From assembly GCF_030056735.1 (NCBI RefSeq), contig NZ_JASHKN010000014.1:87718-151717 (forward strand): a stretch of 64,000 nt of DNA, given 5' to 3'. The DNA comes from Rhodococcus sp. IEGM 1409. GTDB taxonomy: Bacteria > Actinomycetota > Actinomycetes > Mycobacteriales > Mycobacteriaceae. The position numbers were made by a program, and so were the translations under genes. This document shows, one piece after another, positions 1 through 8,856 of this stretch (the first letter of the stretch is position 1; every line of letters starts with the position of its first letter). The notes under the pieces are model-generated. The model was not told the origin of the DNA and ran no database searches. It worked only from the letters and a program-made list of their open reading frames with translations.

Positions 1-1
1 G

Positions 2-436
2 ATGATCGAGATTCCAGCTGCCGCTTTGCGGGCGAGGGATCTCCTCGAGCATCTCGATTTTGTCAGTATCGGTACCAACGATCTGAGCCAGTACACCTGC
101 GCCGTGGATCGTATGGCCGGGAGCCTGGCGCAGCTGCTCGATCCGTGGCAGCCGGCGGTCCTCGATCTGATCGCGATGGTCGGCCAGGCGGGCGCCGACG
201 CCGGGAAACCGGTTGGCGTGTGCGGCGAATCCGCGTCGGATCCGCTGTTGGCTCCGGTTCTGGTCGGGTTGGGCGTCACGAGCCTGTCGATGTCGGTCCC
301 GGCGTTGGGCGCTGTGCGCTCTCAATTGGCGTCACTCGATCTGGAGGTGTGCAAGGACATGGCCGCAGCGGCGCGGGGCGCGCGAAACCCGATCGAGGGT
401 AGAGCGGCCGTCGCGCGGATTCGCGAGTCCGCATGA
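2..436 (+). CDS. ptsI: PTS phosphoenolpyruvate-protein phosphotransferase (enzyme I), C-terminal part
   Basis: Partial gene cut by the window start; the visible 144 residues are the end of the PEP-utilising TIM-barrel domain. Enzyme I takes the phosphoryl group from PEP and passes it to HPr to drive PTS sugar uptake. The barrel signatures are visible: MIEIPAAALRARDLL, then SIGTNDLSQYTCAVDR, then the active-site cysteine in GVCGESASDP. The stop codon overlaps the nagA start in an ATGA-type junction, so it is co-transcribed with nagA-nagB-cutC, which fits an N-acetylglucosamine PTS operon. Family assignment is firm; substrate specificity is inferred from the neighbours only. PEP synthase shares related motifs but the C-terminal ending fits enzyme I better. 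Confidence 0.88.
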   Translation: MIEIPAAALRARDLLEHLDFVSIGTNDLSQYTCAVDRMAGSLAQLLDPWQPAVLDLIAMVGQAGADAGKPVGVCGESASDPLLAPVLVGLGVTSLSMSVPALGAVRSQLASLDLEVCKDMAAAARGARNPIEGRAAVARIRESA

Positions 437-1674
437 GTACGTCAGGCTCGGCCGCTGTTATCGATCCGATCGTGTTGCGGGGAACGGTGATCGGATCGCC
501 GATCGGCAAGATTCACGACGGGGTTGTCGTCGTGGACGGGGAGAAGATCAGCTGGGTCGGCTCGGCTGCGGACTACGTCGCGTCGGCGCCCGTCTCGGCC
601 ATTCCGGAACGTACCGACTCGTTGATCATGCCTGGACTGATCGATGTCCACAGTCACGGCGCAGCGGGTGCTGGTTTCCCGAACACCGATGCAGAGGGAG
701 CGAGCCGCGCCGCAGCGCACCATAGTGAGCACGGCACGACCGGAATGTTGGCCAGCCTGGTCTCCGCACCCCGCGCAGATCTGGTGCGGCAAGCAACGAT
801 GCTCGCCGATCTGGTCGAACGCGGAGAACTCCTGGGTATCCACCTCGAGGGGCCGTTCATCAACGGCCTCCGCTGCGGTGCCCAGGATCCGGCGGCGATC
901 ATTCCCGGCGATCCGGTTCTGCTCGAAGCCGTGTGCGACGCCGCGCGGGGGACCGTACGGTCCATGACTCTGGCTCCCGAGACCGAGAACTTCGCAGAGT
1001 TGCTCGCGATCATGCGTCATCGCAATATCGTGCCGAGTTTCGGTCACACCGATGCCGGCGCGGCAACGACGTCGGCGCGCATCGATGCTGCAGTACACGG
1101 GGAGTGGGCCGGTGAGATCAGCGCAACGCACCTCTTCAACGGGATGCCGCCGCTGCACCATCGATCGCCGGGCCCCGTTGCGGCGTGCCTGGCGGCGGCG
1201 GCGCGAGGCGAGATGGTGGTGGAACTGATCGCGGACGGAGTGCATCTTGCTCCCGAGACCGTGTCGATGGTCTTTGATGCTGTCGGGCCGGACCAGATCG
1301 CCTTGGTCAGTGATTCGATGGCCGCTGCCGGAATGGATGACGGCGACTACCAACTCGGTGCTCTCGACGTCACGGTTCACGAGGGAGTCGCACGGCTCGC
1401 GACCACCGACGGCAGTTCCGGTGCCATCGCCGGAGGGACTGCACGATTGCTCGATGTGGTGCGTAGCACCGTATTCGACGGTGGAGTCGCTCTCGAAGAC
1501 GCGGTCGCAGCAGCAACTCGGAGCCCGGCGCGTCTGCTGGGGCTTGGCGACCTGATCGGATCGCTGGCCGTCGGCGCTCGCGCCGACATTCTGGTCACCG
1601 ATCGTCAATTGCGCCTGGGGCGTGTACTACTCGGCGGAAAAACCGCCGGACAGGAAGAATCATGGAAATCGTAA
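433..1674 (+). CDS. nagA: N-acetylglucosamine-6-phosphate deacetylase
   Basis: Metal-dependent amidohydrolase that removes acetate from GlcNAc-6-P to give glucosamine-6-P. The 413-residue length is normal for the family. Metal and active-site motifs appear in order: DVHSHG (about residue 71), HLEGPF, SFGHTDA, THLFNGMPPLHHR, ADGVHLAP and SDSMAAAG. The ATG start overlaps the ptsI stop by 4 nt, and its last codons overlap the nagB start by 13 nt, so translation is probably coupled along the operon. Product feeds directly into NagB. Confidence 0.95.
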   Translation: MSTSGSAAVIDPIVLRGTVIGSPIGKIHDGVVVVDGEKISWVGSAADYVASAPVSAIPERTDSLIMPGLIDVHSHGAAGAGFPNTDAEGASRAAAHHSEHGTTGMLASLVSAPRADLVRQATMLADLVERGELLGIHLEGPFINGLRCGAQDPAAIIPGDPVLLEAVCDAARGTVRSMTLAPETENFAELLAIMRHRNIVPSFGHTDAGAATTSARIDAAVHGEWAGEISATHLFNGMPPLHHRSPGPVAACLAAAARGEMVVELIADGVHLAPETVSMVFDAVGPDQIALVSDSMAAAGMDDGDYQLGALDVTVHEGVARLATTDGSSGAIAGGTARLLDVVRSTVFDGGVALEDAVAAATRSPARLLGLGDLIGSLAVGARADILVTDRQLRLGRVLLGGKTAGQEESWKS

Positions 1675-2441
1675 TTCTGCCGACACCCGCGGAGGTCGAC
1701 TCGACCGTCGCGGACATCGTCGAAGGGTATGTCAGAGCCGGGGCGACGACGCTCGGGCTCGCAACGGGGTCGTCGCCGATCGGAACTTATCGTGAATTGG
1801 CAGCGCGGCATCGCGACGCCGAACTCGACTTCTCGCTGGCCGGCGCCTTCCTGCTCGACGAGTACCTCGGATTGCCGAAACGCCATCCGCAGTCGTACTA
1901 CTCGGTGATTCGGTCGGAGTTCGTCGATCACGTCAACCTGGATCCGGCGATGGTGTCCAGCCCCAACGGTGAAGCGCCGTGCCCGGAGAAGGAGATCGCC
2001 CGGTACGACCAGAGCATCGCGGCGGCCGGGGGAGTGGACGTGCAGTTGCTCGGCATCGGCACCGACGGCCATATCGGCTTCAACGAGCCAGGATCGTCTT
2101 TGACGTCGCGCACCCGCGTGAAGACACTGACCGAACAGACCAGGATCGACAATGCGCGGTTCTTCGACGGTGTGGACGACGTCCCGCACCACGTGCTCAC
2201 CCAGGGGCTCGGAACCATCAGCGATGCACGGCATCTGGTGATGATTGCGACCGGAGAAGGAAAAGCTGATGCGATCGCGGCCGCCGTGGAAGGTCCGTTG
2301 TCTGCATTCTGCCCGGCCTCGGTGATGCAGTTGCACCGCCATGTCACCGTCGTGATCGACGAAGCCGCGGCCAGTTCGCTCGAGCTTGCCGACTACTACC
2401 GGTACGCGCTCGAACACAAGCCGTCGTGGCAGTCCTTCTGA
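1662..2441 (+). CDS. nagB: Glucosamine-6-phosphate deaminase
   Basis: Converts glucosamine-6-P to fructose-6-P and ammonia, linking amino sugars to glycolysis. 259 residues, typical of the family. Hallmarks: LATGSSPIGTYREL near the N-terminus (sugar-phosphate binding), FLLDEYLGLPKRHPQSY, and the catalytic GIGTDGHIGFNEPGSS stretch. The start lies inside the end of nagA and the stop is one base from the cutC start, so it is the third gene of a tight operon. Confidence 0.96.
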   Translation: MEIVILPTPAEVDSTVADIVEGYVRAGATTLGLATGSSPIGTYRELAARHRDAELDFSLAGAFLLDEYLGLPKRHPQSYYSVIRSEFVDHVNLDPAMVSSPNGEAPCPEKEIARYDQSIAAAGGVDVQLLGIGTDGHIGFNEPGSSLTSRTRVKTLTEQTRIDNARFFDGVDDVPHHVLTQGLGTISDARHLVMIATGEGKADAIAAAVEGPLSAFCPASVMQLHRHVTVVIDEAAASSLELADYYRYALEHKPSWQSF

Positions 2442-2442
2442 C

Positions 2443-3162
2443 ATGACCGTTTTGGAACTGGCTGTGCAGGACGTGCGGGGGGCGAGGATCGCGCGTTCGG
2501 TAGGAGCAACTCGGGTCGAGGTGTGTGCTGCCCTCGGCCCGACGGGGGGAGTGACGCCCAGCATCGGAGTGATCGAGGCAGCGTCGGAAGTGGGGATCGC
2601 GGTTCACCCGCTGATCCGTCCGCGCGCCGGAGGTTTTGTGTTCTCACCCGACGAAGTGTGGGTGATGGAGCACGACGTCCGTGCTGCTGCGGCGGCGGGA
2701 GCTGCCGGCATCGTGATCGGCGCGCTGACGGAGGACAATTCGATCGACACCCTCGTGCTGCGCCGCATCATCGGATGCGTGGACCGGGCGAGGGTCGAGG
2801 TGACGGTGCATCGTGCGATGGACGTGGTGACCGACCGTCTGACCGCGCTGGACGAGCTGATCGATCTTGGCGTGACCCGCGTGCTGACATCCGGGGGTGC
2901 GGACACTTGCAGTGAGGGGCTCGAAGAGATCGGACGAATGGTCGACCATGCCGCGGGTCGCATTCAGATCATGGCGGGTGGCGGAATATCCGTCGACGAC
3001 ATCCCGGCGATCGCTGCCGTCGGCGTCGATGCGGTGCATCTCTCGGCGCGCAAAGTTGTCGCAGTGTCCGGCGGACCTGGTGGGGGATCGGATGGATACG
3101 ACGTCACCGATGCCGAAGTCGCGCGGGATGCTGCGTTAGCGCTACGCGCTGTGAGTGCTTAG
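2443..3162 (+). CDS. cutC: CutC family TIM-barrel protein
   Basis: 239-residue protein of the CutC family (PF03932). It opens with LELAVQDVRGARIARSVGATRVEVCAAL and contains the GGVTPS, VHPLIRPRAGGF and HRAMDV stretches and the late RVLTSGG and MAGGGI strands of the barrel. The family is named for copper homeostasis in E. coli, but that role is disputed. Its position one base after nagB and within a GlcNAc operon suggests a sugar- or metabolite-related job here; that is inference. An earlier in-frame ATG exists inside nagB, but the ATG directly after the nagB stop gives the family's normal N-terminus. Confidence 0.85.
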   Translation: MTVLELAVQDVRGARIARSVGATRVEVCAALGPTGGVTPSIGVIEAASEVGIAVHPLIRPRAGGFVFSPDEVWVMEHDVRAAAAAGAAGIVIGALTEDNSIDTLVLRRIIGCVDRARVEVTVHRAMDVVTDRLTALDELIDLGVTRVLTSGGADTCSEGLEEIGRMVDHAAGRIQIMAGGGISVDDIPAIAAVGVDAVHLSARKVVAVSGGPGGGSDGYDVTDAEVARDAALALRAVSA

Positions 3163-3203
3163 AGACCCCTGGGACTCCTTAACCACTCACGGCGCTTGGG
3201 CTC

Positions 3204-3243
3204 TAGACATACATGGACATCCAACTATAGGATGGTAGACATA
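3204..3243 (+). promoter_or_regulatory. Candidate promoter of the valine-catabolism operon with paired 8-bp direct repeats
   Basis: TAGACA (3204-3209), 16-nt spacer, TATAGG (3226-3231) is a fair sigma-70-like match upstream of mmsA. The octamer TAGACATA occurs at 3204-3211 and again at 3236-3243, bracketing the promoter core at a 32-nt distance, and could be a regulator site pair. Confidence 0.4.
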
Positions 3244-3294
3244 TTCACTGCTGCCTCCTGGGCGGTCCATACGAGCAAGGAACGGGTTAGCACA

Positions 3295-4827
3295 ATGGTT
3301 GAAAATGCGACGGTTGAAAATGCGACGGTTCACGAGTTGACGCACTTCGTCGGTGGCAAGCGTGTTCCCGGGACCTCTGATCGATTTGCAGACGTGTTCG
3401 ATCCCAACACCGGCAAGGTGCAGGCCCGCGTCCCCCTCGCGAGCAAGGCCGAGACTGAAGCCATCATCGCCAATGCCGAAGAGGCGCAGCTGGTGTGGGC
3501 AGCGTTCAACCCGCAGAAGCGCGCCCGCGTGCTGATGAAGTTCCTGCAGCTCGCTCAGGCCGAGATGGATTCTCTGGCCCGCCTCCTTTCGTCCGAGCAC
3601 GGCAAGACCGTCGCCGACGCCAAGGGCGACATCCAGCGCGGCCTCGAGGTTATCGAGTTCGCCGTCGGCGCTCCGCACTTGCTCAAGGGTGAATTCACCG
3701 AGAGTGCCGGCACCGGCATCGACGTGTACTCCATGCGTCAGCCGCTCGGCGTCGTTGCCGGAATCACGCCGTTCAACTTCCCCGCGATGATCCCGCTGTG
3801 GAAGGCCGGCCCCGCCCTCGCCGCAGGTAACGCCTTCATCCTCAAGCCCTCCGAGCGTGACCCTTCCGTGCCGCTGCGCCTGGCCGAACTGTTCCTCGAG
3901 GCCGGACTGCCCGCCGGCGTGTTCAACGTGGTCAACGGTGACAAGGAAGTTGTCGACGTCCTGCTCACCGACGATCGCATCAAGGCTGTCGGCTTCGTCG
4001 GCTCCACGCCGATCGCTCAGTACATCTACGAGACGGCCGCAGCTCACGGCAAGCGCGCACAGTGCTTCGGTGGCGCCAAGAACCACGCGATCGTCATGCC
4101 GGACGCCGACCTCGACGAGGTTGCCGACGCCCTGATCGGTGCCGGCTATGGCAGCGCCGGCGAGCGTTGCATGGCCATCTCGGTTGCTGTTCCCGTCGGC
4201 GAGGAGACAGCGGACGCCCTCGTTGCGAAGCTGAAGGAGCGCGTCGCGAAGCTCAAGATCGGTCGCAGTGACGACGAAGGCGTCGATTTCGGTCCCCTGG
4301 TCTGCCAGGATGCTCTCGACCGCGTCAACAACTACGTGCAGATCGGCATCGACGAGGGCGCAACGGCAGTCGTCGACGGCCGCGGCTTCACTCTCGAAGG
4401 CCACGAAGGCGGATTCTTCGCCGGCGCAACCCTGTTCGACAACGTCACGTCGGACATGCGCATCTACAAGGAAGAGATCTTCGGACCCGTCCTTCAGGTG
4501 GTACGCGCTGCAGATTACGAAGAGGCACTGCGTCTGCCGACCGAACACGAGTACGGCAACGGCGTCTCCATCTTCACCCGCGACGGCGACACCGCGCGTG
4601 ACTTCACCGCTCGCGTCAACGTCGGCATGGTCGGCGTCAACGTGCCGATCCCGGTCCCGATCGCCTACCACACCTTCGGCGGCTGGAAGCGCTCCGGATT
4701 CGGTGACCTGAACCAGCACGGCCCCGACTCCTTCCGCTTCTACACCAAGACCAAGACCGTGACGCAGCGCTGGCCTTCCGGCAAAAAAGAAGAGACCAAC
4801 CACTTCGTCATCCCCACGATGAACTGA
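3295..4827 (+). CDS. mmsA: Methylmalonate-semialdehyde dehydrogenase (CoA-acylating)
   Basis: NAD- and CoA-dependent aldehyde dehydrogenase that turns methylmalonate semialdehyde into propionyl-CoA, the last step of valine breakdown. 510 residues, as usual. Seen: PLGVVAGITPFNFPAMIPLW, GNAFILKPSERDPSVPLRL, the catalytic-cysteine segment GSAGERCMAISVAV, and KEEIFGPVLQVVRA. ATG at 3295 is chosen because family homology begins just after it and AAGGA lies upstream; an in-frame ATG further upstream lies in the promoter region. The first codons hold a tandem 15-bp duplication (3298-3327) that repeats Val-Glu-Asn-Ala-Thr. First gene of a five-gene operon ending at 8750. Confidence 0.95.
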   Translation: MVENATVENATVHELTHFVGGKRVPGTSDRFADVFDPNTGKVQARVPLASKAETEAIIANAEEAQLVWAAFNPQKRARVLMKFLQLAQAEMDSLARLLSSEHGKTVADAKGDIQRGLEVIEFAVGAPHLLKGEFTESAGTGIDVYSMRQPLGVVAGITPFNFPAMIPLWKAGPALAAGNAFILKPSERDPSVPLRLAELFLEAGLPAGVFNVVNGDKEVVDVLLTDDRIKAVGFVGSTPIAQYIYETAAAHGKRAQCFGGAKNHAIVMPDADLDEVADALIGAGYGSAGERCMAISVAVPVGEETADALVAKLKERVAKLKIGRSDDEGVDFGPLVCQDALDRVNNYVQIGIDEGATAVVDGRGFTLEGHEGGFFAGATLFDNVTSDMRIYKEEIFGPVLQVVRAADYEEALRLPTEHEYGNGVSIFTRDGDTARDFTARVNVGMVGVNVPIPVPIAYHTFGGWKRSGFGDLNQHGPDSFRFYTKTKTVTQRWPSGKKEETNHFVIPTMN

Positions 4828-4841
4828 TCGGAACACTTTTC

Positions 4842-6002
4842 ATGTTTACTCTGACCGATGACGAGCGGGCGATTCGCGACACTGCCCGCGACTTCGCGGC
4901 CGAGCATCTGGCGCCCAACGCAGTGGAGTGGGATCAGACCAAGCATTTCCCGGTGGACGTCCTCCGTAAGGCGGCGTCCCTGGGGATGGGCGGTATCTAC
5001 ATTCGTGAAGACGTGGGTGGCAGTGAGCTGAGCCGCGTCGACGCTGCCCGGATCTTCGAAGAGCTCGCCAAGGGTGATCCGTCGATCGCCGCGTACATCT
5101 CCATCCACAACATGGTCACGTGGATGATCGACCAGTTCGGGGATGACGACCAGCGCCACAAGTGGGTGCCCGGACTCTGCTCGATGGACCAACTGGGCAG
5201 CTACTGCCTCACCGAACCCGGTGCGGGCTCGGATGCTGCGGGCTTGAGTACCAAGGCCGTTCGCGACGGTGACGACTACATCCTCAACGGCGTCAAGCAG
5301 TTCATTTCCGGCGCAGGCACTTCCGACGTGTACGTCGTGATGGCGCGCACCGGATCTGCCGGTGCCAAGGGCATTTCGGCGTTCATCGTGCCCAAGGATT
5401 CACCTGGACTGTCCTTCGGTGCCAACGAGGTCAAGATGGGCTGGAACGCGCAGCCCACTCGTCAGGTGATCTTCGAAGACGTGCGCGTTCCCGCCGCCAA
5501 CATGCTCGGTGAAGAGGGCAGCGGATTCCGCATCGCCATGAAGGGTCTCAACGGCGGCCGGTTGAACATCGCCGCCTGCTCGGTCGGCGGGGCCCAGGCA
5601 GCGCTCGAGAAGGCCGTCGCATACCTGGTGGACCGCAAAGCTTTCGGTTCGGCACTGATCGAATCGCAGGCCCTGCAGTTCCAGCTCGCCGACATGCGCA
5701 CAGAACTCGAAGCGGCCAGGACACTGCTGTGGCGCGCCGCCGCAGCACTCGAAGACGGAGCGTCCGACGTCGTGGAGCTGTGTGCGATGGCCAAGCGCTT
5801 CGCGACCGACACCGGATTCGACGTTGCCAACAAGGCTCTCCAGCTTCACGGCGGGTACGGCTATCTTGCTGAGTACGGGATCGAGAAGATCGTTCGCGAT
5901 CTTCGGGTTCATCAGATCCTCGAAGGCAGCAACGAGATCATGAGGGTGGTCATCGCGCGCAGCGTTGTCGCATCAGGTCAGGGAAAGCAGGGAGCAGCAT
6001 GA
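4842..6002 (+). CDS. Acyl-CoA dehydrogenase (probable isobutyryl-CoA dehydrogenase)
   Basis: FAD enzyme oxidising the acyl-CoA alpha-beta bond; in this operon the expected reaction is isobutyryl-CoA to methacrylyl-CoA. 386 residues. Family signatures: YCLTEPGAGSDAAG (about residue 125), FISGAGTSDVY, the RKAFGSALIESQALQFQLADM helix region, and the C-terminal LHGGYGYLAEYGIEKIVRDLRV with the ILEGSNEIMR segment that carries the catalytic glutamate region. ATG at 4842 follows mmsA by 14 nt. The stop overlaps the next start (ATGA). Substrate is inferred from context; a short branched-chain 2-methylacyl substrate is the alternative. Confidence 0.9.
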   Translation: MFTLTDDERAIRDTARDFAAEHLAPNAVEWDQTKHFPVDVLRKAASLGMGGIYIREDVGGSELSRVDAARIFEELAKGDPSIAAYISIHNMVTWMIDQFGDDDQRHKWVPGLCSMDQLGSYCLTEPGAGSDAAGLSTKAVRDGDDYILNGVKQFISGAGTSDVYVVMARTGSAGAKGISAFIVPKDSPGLSFGANEVKMGWNAQPTRQVIFEDVRVPAANMLGEEGSGFRIAMKGLNGGRLNIAACSVGGAQAALEKAVAYLVDRKAFGSALIESQALQFQLADMRTELEAARTLLWRAAAALEDGASDVVELCAMAKRFATDTGFDVANKALQLHGGYGYLAEYGIEKIVRDLRVHQILEGSNEIMRVVIARSVVASGQGKQGAA

Positions 6003-7057
6003 GCGACGAGCTCGAGGTATTGATCGAAAAGCGTGACGGACTGGGGCTCATCACCCTCAACCGTCCCAAGGCGATCAACGCCCTCAACCACTCGATGGTC
6101 AAGGCGATGGCCAAGGCACTCGAGGAATGGAAGTCCGACGACGACGTCAAGGCCGTCGTACTCACGGGCGCCGGCGAACGTGGTCTGTGCGCGGGCGGCG
6201 ACATCGTCTCGATCTACCACGACGCCAAGGACGGCAAGACCGGTTCGCTCGACTTCTGGCGTGAGGAGTACATCCTCAACTCCGAGATCGCGAACTACCC
6301 CAAGCCGTACGTTGCGATCATGGACGGGATCGTCATGGGCGGCGGCGTCGGAGTGTCCGCACACGGCGACATTCGCATCGTGACCGAGCGTTCGATGATC
6401 GGAATGCCAGAGACCGGAATCGGTTTCATTCCCGACGTCGGCGGAACGTACCTGCTCTCGCGCGCTCCTGGTGAACTCGGAACGCACATCGCGCTCACCA
6501 CGGCGCGACTGAGCGCCGGGGATGCCATCGCAGCAGGCTTCGCGGATCACTTCATCCCGTCGGAGAACATCGAGACGTTCATTGCCGCTCTCGCGTCGTC
6601 TTCGGTTGCCGAGGCCGTAGCGCAGTACGCGGAGTCGGCTCCGGTGTCGGAGCTGTTGGCCCAGCAGAGCTGGATCGACGCCGCGTACTCGGCAGACGAT
6701 GTGTCCACCATCGTGGAGCGTCTTCGCGCAAGTGGAATCCCCGATGCGGAGAAGGCCGCGGAGCAGATTCTCGGCAAGTCACCCATCGCACTGTCGGTGA
6801 CCCTGCGATCACTGCGCCATGCCAAGAACGCAGCAGGCCTGGAAGAAGTCCTCAACGAGGAGTTCCGGGTCTCGACGGCTGCGCTCGCCTCACACGATCT
6901 GGTCGAGGGCATTCGCGCCCAGGTCGTGGAGAAGGACCGAAACCCGAAGTGGTTACCGGCAACTCTCGACGATGTCACGGCAGAATCCGTCGACGCCTAC
7001 TTCGCCCCGCTGGGCGACAACGAGCTCGGACTCGCCCCCCAACTGCAAGGCAACTGA
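5999..7057 (+). CDS. 3-hydroxyisobutyryl-CoA hydrolase
   Basis: Crotonase-fold enzyme of 352 residues. The segment GMPETGIGFIPDVGGTYLL and the preceding DGIVMGGGVGVSAHGDIRI are the usual marks that separate HIBYL-CoA hydrolase from ordinary enoyl-CoA hydratases, and it is longer than those (about 260). It hydrolyses 3-hydroxyisobutyryl-CoA to free 3-hydroxyisobutyrate, preventing build-up of reactive methacrylyl-CoA and feeding MmsB. ATG overlaps the stop of the acyl-CoA dehydrogenase gene. Confidence 0.9.
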   Translation: MSDELEVLIEKRDGLGLITLNRPKAINALNHSMVKAMAKALEEWKSDDDVKAVVLTGAGERGLCAGGDIVSIYHDAKDGKTGSLDFWREEYILNSEIANYPKPYVAIMDGIVMGGGVGVSAHGDIRIVTERSMIGMPETGIGFIPDVGGTYLLSRAPGELGTHIALTTARLSAGDAIAAGFADHFIPSENIETFIAALASSSVAEAVAQYAESAPVSELLAQQSWIDAAYSADDVSTIVERLRASGIPDAEKAAEQILGKSPIALSVTLRSLRHAKNAAGLEEVLNEEFRVSTAALASHDLVEGIRAQVVEKDRNPKWLPATLDDVTAESVDAYFAPLGDNELGLAPQLQGN

Positions 7058-7080
7058 TCACCGCCGAAGGAGCATCACTA

Positions 7081-7974
7081 ATGAGCACCATTGGATTTAT
7101 CGGACTCGGTCACATGGGTGGCCCGATGGCGGCCAATCTCGTCAAGGCCGGACACAAGGTCGTCGGTTTCGATCTGGCACCTGCGGCGCTGGAGCAGGCA
7201 GTCAAAGACGGTGCATCGGTAGCGGATTCGGCAGTCGACGCCGTTCGCGGTGCCGACGTCGTGATCACGATGCTGCCGAGCGGTAAGCACGTTCTCGGAC
7301 TGTACGAAGAGCTGCTGCCGGGGGCAACACCGGGCACGCTGTTCATCGACTGTTCCACCATCGACGTCGCCGATGCCCGCGAGGCACACGACAAAGCCGA
7401 AGCAGCCGGTCACCGCAGCGTCGACGCACCGGTCTCCGGCGGAGTCGTCGGGGCAACGGCAGGCACTCTGGCATTCATGGTCGGCGGTTCCGAAGCGGAC
7501 TTCCAGGCCGCGTCACCGTTGCTGGACGTGATGGGCCGCAAGGTTGTTCACTGTGGCGACGCCGGTGTCGGCCAGGCTGCCAAGATCTGCAACAACATGA
7601 TCCTCGGCATTTCGATGATTGCGATCAGCGAGGCGTTCGTGCTGGGTGAGAAGCTCGGTCTGAGCAACCAGGCGCTCTTCGACGTGGCGTCCAACGCCTC
7701 GGGACAGTGCTGGGCACTGACCACCAACTGCCCGGTACCGGGACCGGTGCCCACCAGCCCGGCCAACAACGACTACCAGCCTGGCTTTGCCGTCGCGCTG
7801 ATGGACAAGGACCTCGGTCTGGCTGCAAATGCGCTGCGCACCAACGGCGTCGATGCTGAGATCGGGCTCAAGGCCGCCGAACTCTACAGTCGCTTCCATA
7901 CTGCGGGCGGTGGCGGTCAGGACTTCTCTGCCATCATCAACGACATCCGTGACCGTTCGACCGAAGGACAGTAG
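7081..7974 (+). CDS. mmsB: 3-hydroxyisobutyrate dehydrogenase
   Basis: NAD-dependent oxidation of 3-hydroxyisobutyrate to methylmalonate semialdehyde, the MmsA substrate. 297 residues. Rossmann motif [16 protein letters not shown] at the N-terminus, substrate-binding [16 protein letters not shown] (about residue 118), and [13 protein letters not shown] with the catalytic lysine. ATG at 7081 is preceded by GAAGGAG with 8-nt spacing, which decides the start over upstream in-frame codons inside the previous gene. TAG stop overlaps the GTG of the next gene by one base. Confidence 0.95.
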   Translation: MSTIGFIGLGHMGGPMAANLVKAGHKVVGFDLAPAALEQAVKDGASVADSAVDAVRGADVVITMLPSGKHVLGLYEELLPGATPGTLFIDCSTIDVADAREAHDKAEAAGHRSVDAPVSGGVVGATAGTLAFMVGGSEADFQAASPLLDVMGRKVVHCGDAGVGQAAKICNNMILGISMIAISEAFVLGEKLGLSNQALFDVASNASGQCWALTTNCPVPGPVPTSPANNDYQPGFAVALMDKDLGLAANALRTNGVDAEIGLKAAELYSRFHTAGGGGQDFSAIINDIRDRSTEGQ

Positions 7975-8750
7975 TGACCGACTTCAACACCATCATCCTC
8001 GAGCGTAAGGGTCGCGTCGGCGTCATCACGCTCAACCGCCCGAAGGCTCTCAACGCACTGAACTCCGAGCTGATGAACGAGGTCGTCGCTGCGGTTGCCG
8101 ACCTCGAAGCGGACAACGGCATCGGAGCCATCCTGATCACCGGTTCCGAGCGCGCATTCGCCGCCGGCGCCGACATCAAGGAAATGCAGTCCAAGACGTA
8201 CATGGACGCATACGTCGAGGATTTCTTCACCCCGTGGGACCGCGTCGCAGCAGCTCGCAAGCCGCTGATCGCCGCTGTCTCCGGATACGCCCTCGGTGGT
8301 GGCTGCGAGCTGGCGATGCTCTGCGATTTCATCATCGCTTCGGATACCGCGAAGTTCGGTCAGCCGGAGATCAAGCTCGGTGTCATTCCGGGTATCGGTG
8401 GCTCGCAGCGCCTTACGCGCGCCGTGGGCAAGGCCAAGGCAATGGAACTGTGCCTCACCGGCCGCAACATGGACGCAGAAGAAGCCGAGCGCGCAGGCCT
8501 GGTCGCCAGGATCGTTCCGGCCGCCGACTTGCTTGACGACGCCTTGAAGACCGCAACCACCATCGCCGAGATGTCGCTGCCGATTGCGATGATGGCCAAG
8601 GAAGCAGTCAACCGCTCCTTCGAGACCACCCTCGCCGAGGGCGTCCGCTTCGAGCGTCGGGTGTTCCACTCGACCTTCGCCACGGAGGATCAGAAGGAAG
8701 GCATGGCCGCATTCGTGGAGAAGCGGTCGGCCGAATTCAAGCACCGCTGA
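7974..8750 (+). CDS. echA: Enoyl-CoA hydratase (probable methacrylyl-CoA hydratase)
   Basis: Crotonase of 258 residues; expected to hydrate methacrylyl-CoA to 3-hydroxyisobutyryl-CoA in the valine route. Motifs: [17 protein letters not shown] (oxyanion hole and first CoA contact), [15 protein letters not shown], and [19 protein letters not shown] with the two catalytic glutamate positions. GTG start overlaps the mmsB stop. Its last codons form the first, degenerate unit of a 16-bp tandem repeat. A general short-chain enoyl-CoA hydratase role cannot be excluded. Confidence 0.9.
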   Translation: MTDFNTIILERKGRVGVITLNRPKALNALNSELMNEVVAAVADLEADNGIGAILITGSERAFAAGADIKEMQSKTYMDAYVEDFFTPWDRVAAARKPLIAAVSGYALGGGCELAMLCDFIIASDTAKFGQPEIKLGVIPGIGGSQRLTRAVGKAKAMELCLTGRNMDAEEAERAGLVARIVPAADLLDDALKTATTIAEMSLPIAMMAKEAVNRSFETTLAEGVRFERRVFHSTFATEDQKEGMAAFVEKRSAEFKHR

Positions 8751-8798
8751 GCTCAGGTACCGCTGAACTTCAATACCGCTGAACTTCAATACCGCTGA
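8743..8798. repeat. 16-bp tandem repeat at the end of the valine operon
   Basis: Two perfect units ACCGCTGAACTTCAAT at 8759-8774 and 8775-8790. They are preceded by a degenerate unit (8743-8758) that contains the stop codon of the hydratase gene and followed by a partial unit (8791-8798) that runs into the terminator hairpin. Confidence 0.9.
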
Positions 8799-8845
8799 AA
8801 CTGCCCTCACACTCGTCGAGAGTGTGAGGGCAGTTTCAGCGGTAT
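8789..8845. terminator. Perfect 25-bp inverted repeat, bidirectional terminator
   Basis: Left arm 8789-8813 and right arm 8821-8845 are exact reverse complements over 25 bp with a 7-nt loop (8814-8820). It sits between the convergent hydratase and MarR genes, so it can end both transcripts. No long T-run follows on either strand. Confidence 0.8.
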
Positions 8846-8856
8846 CTGTGGTCAGT

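Noticed and set aside
3187..4836. 549-codon minus-strand frame across mmsA
   Set aside because: Antisense shadow; mmsA is complete with its catalytic motif on the plus strand.
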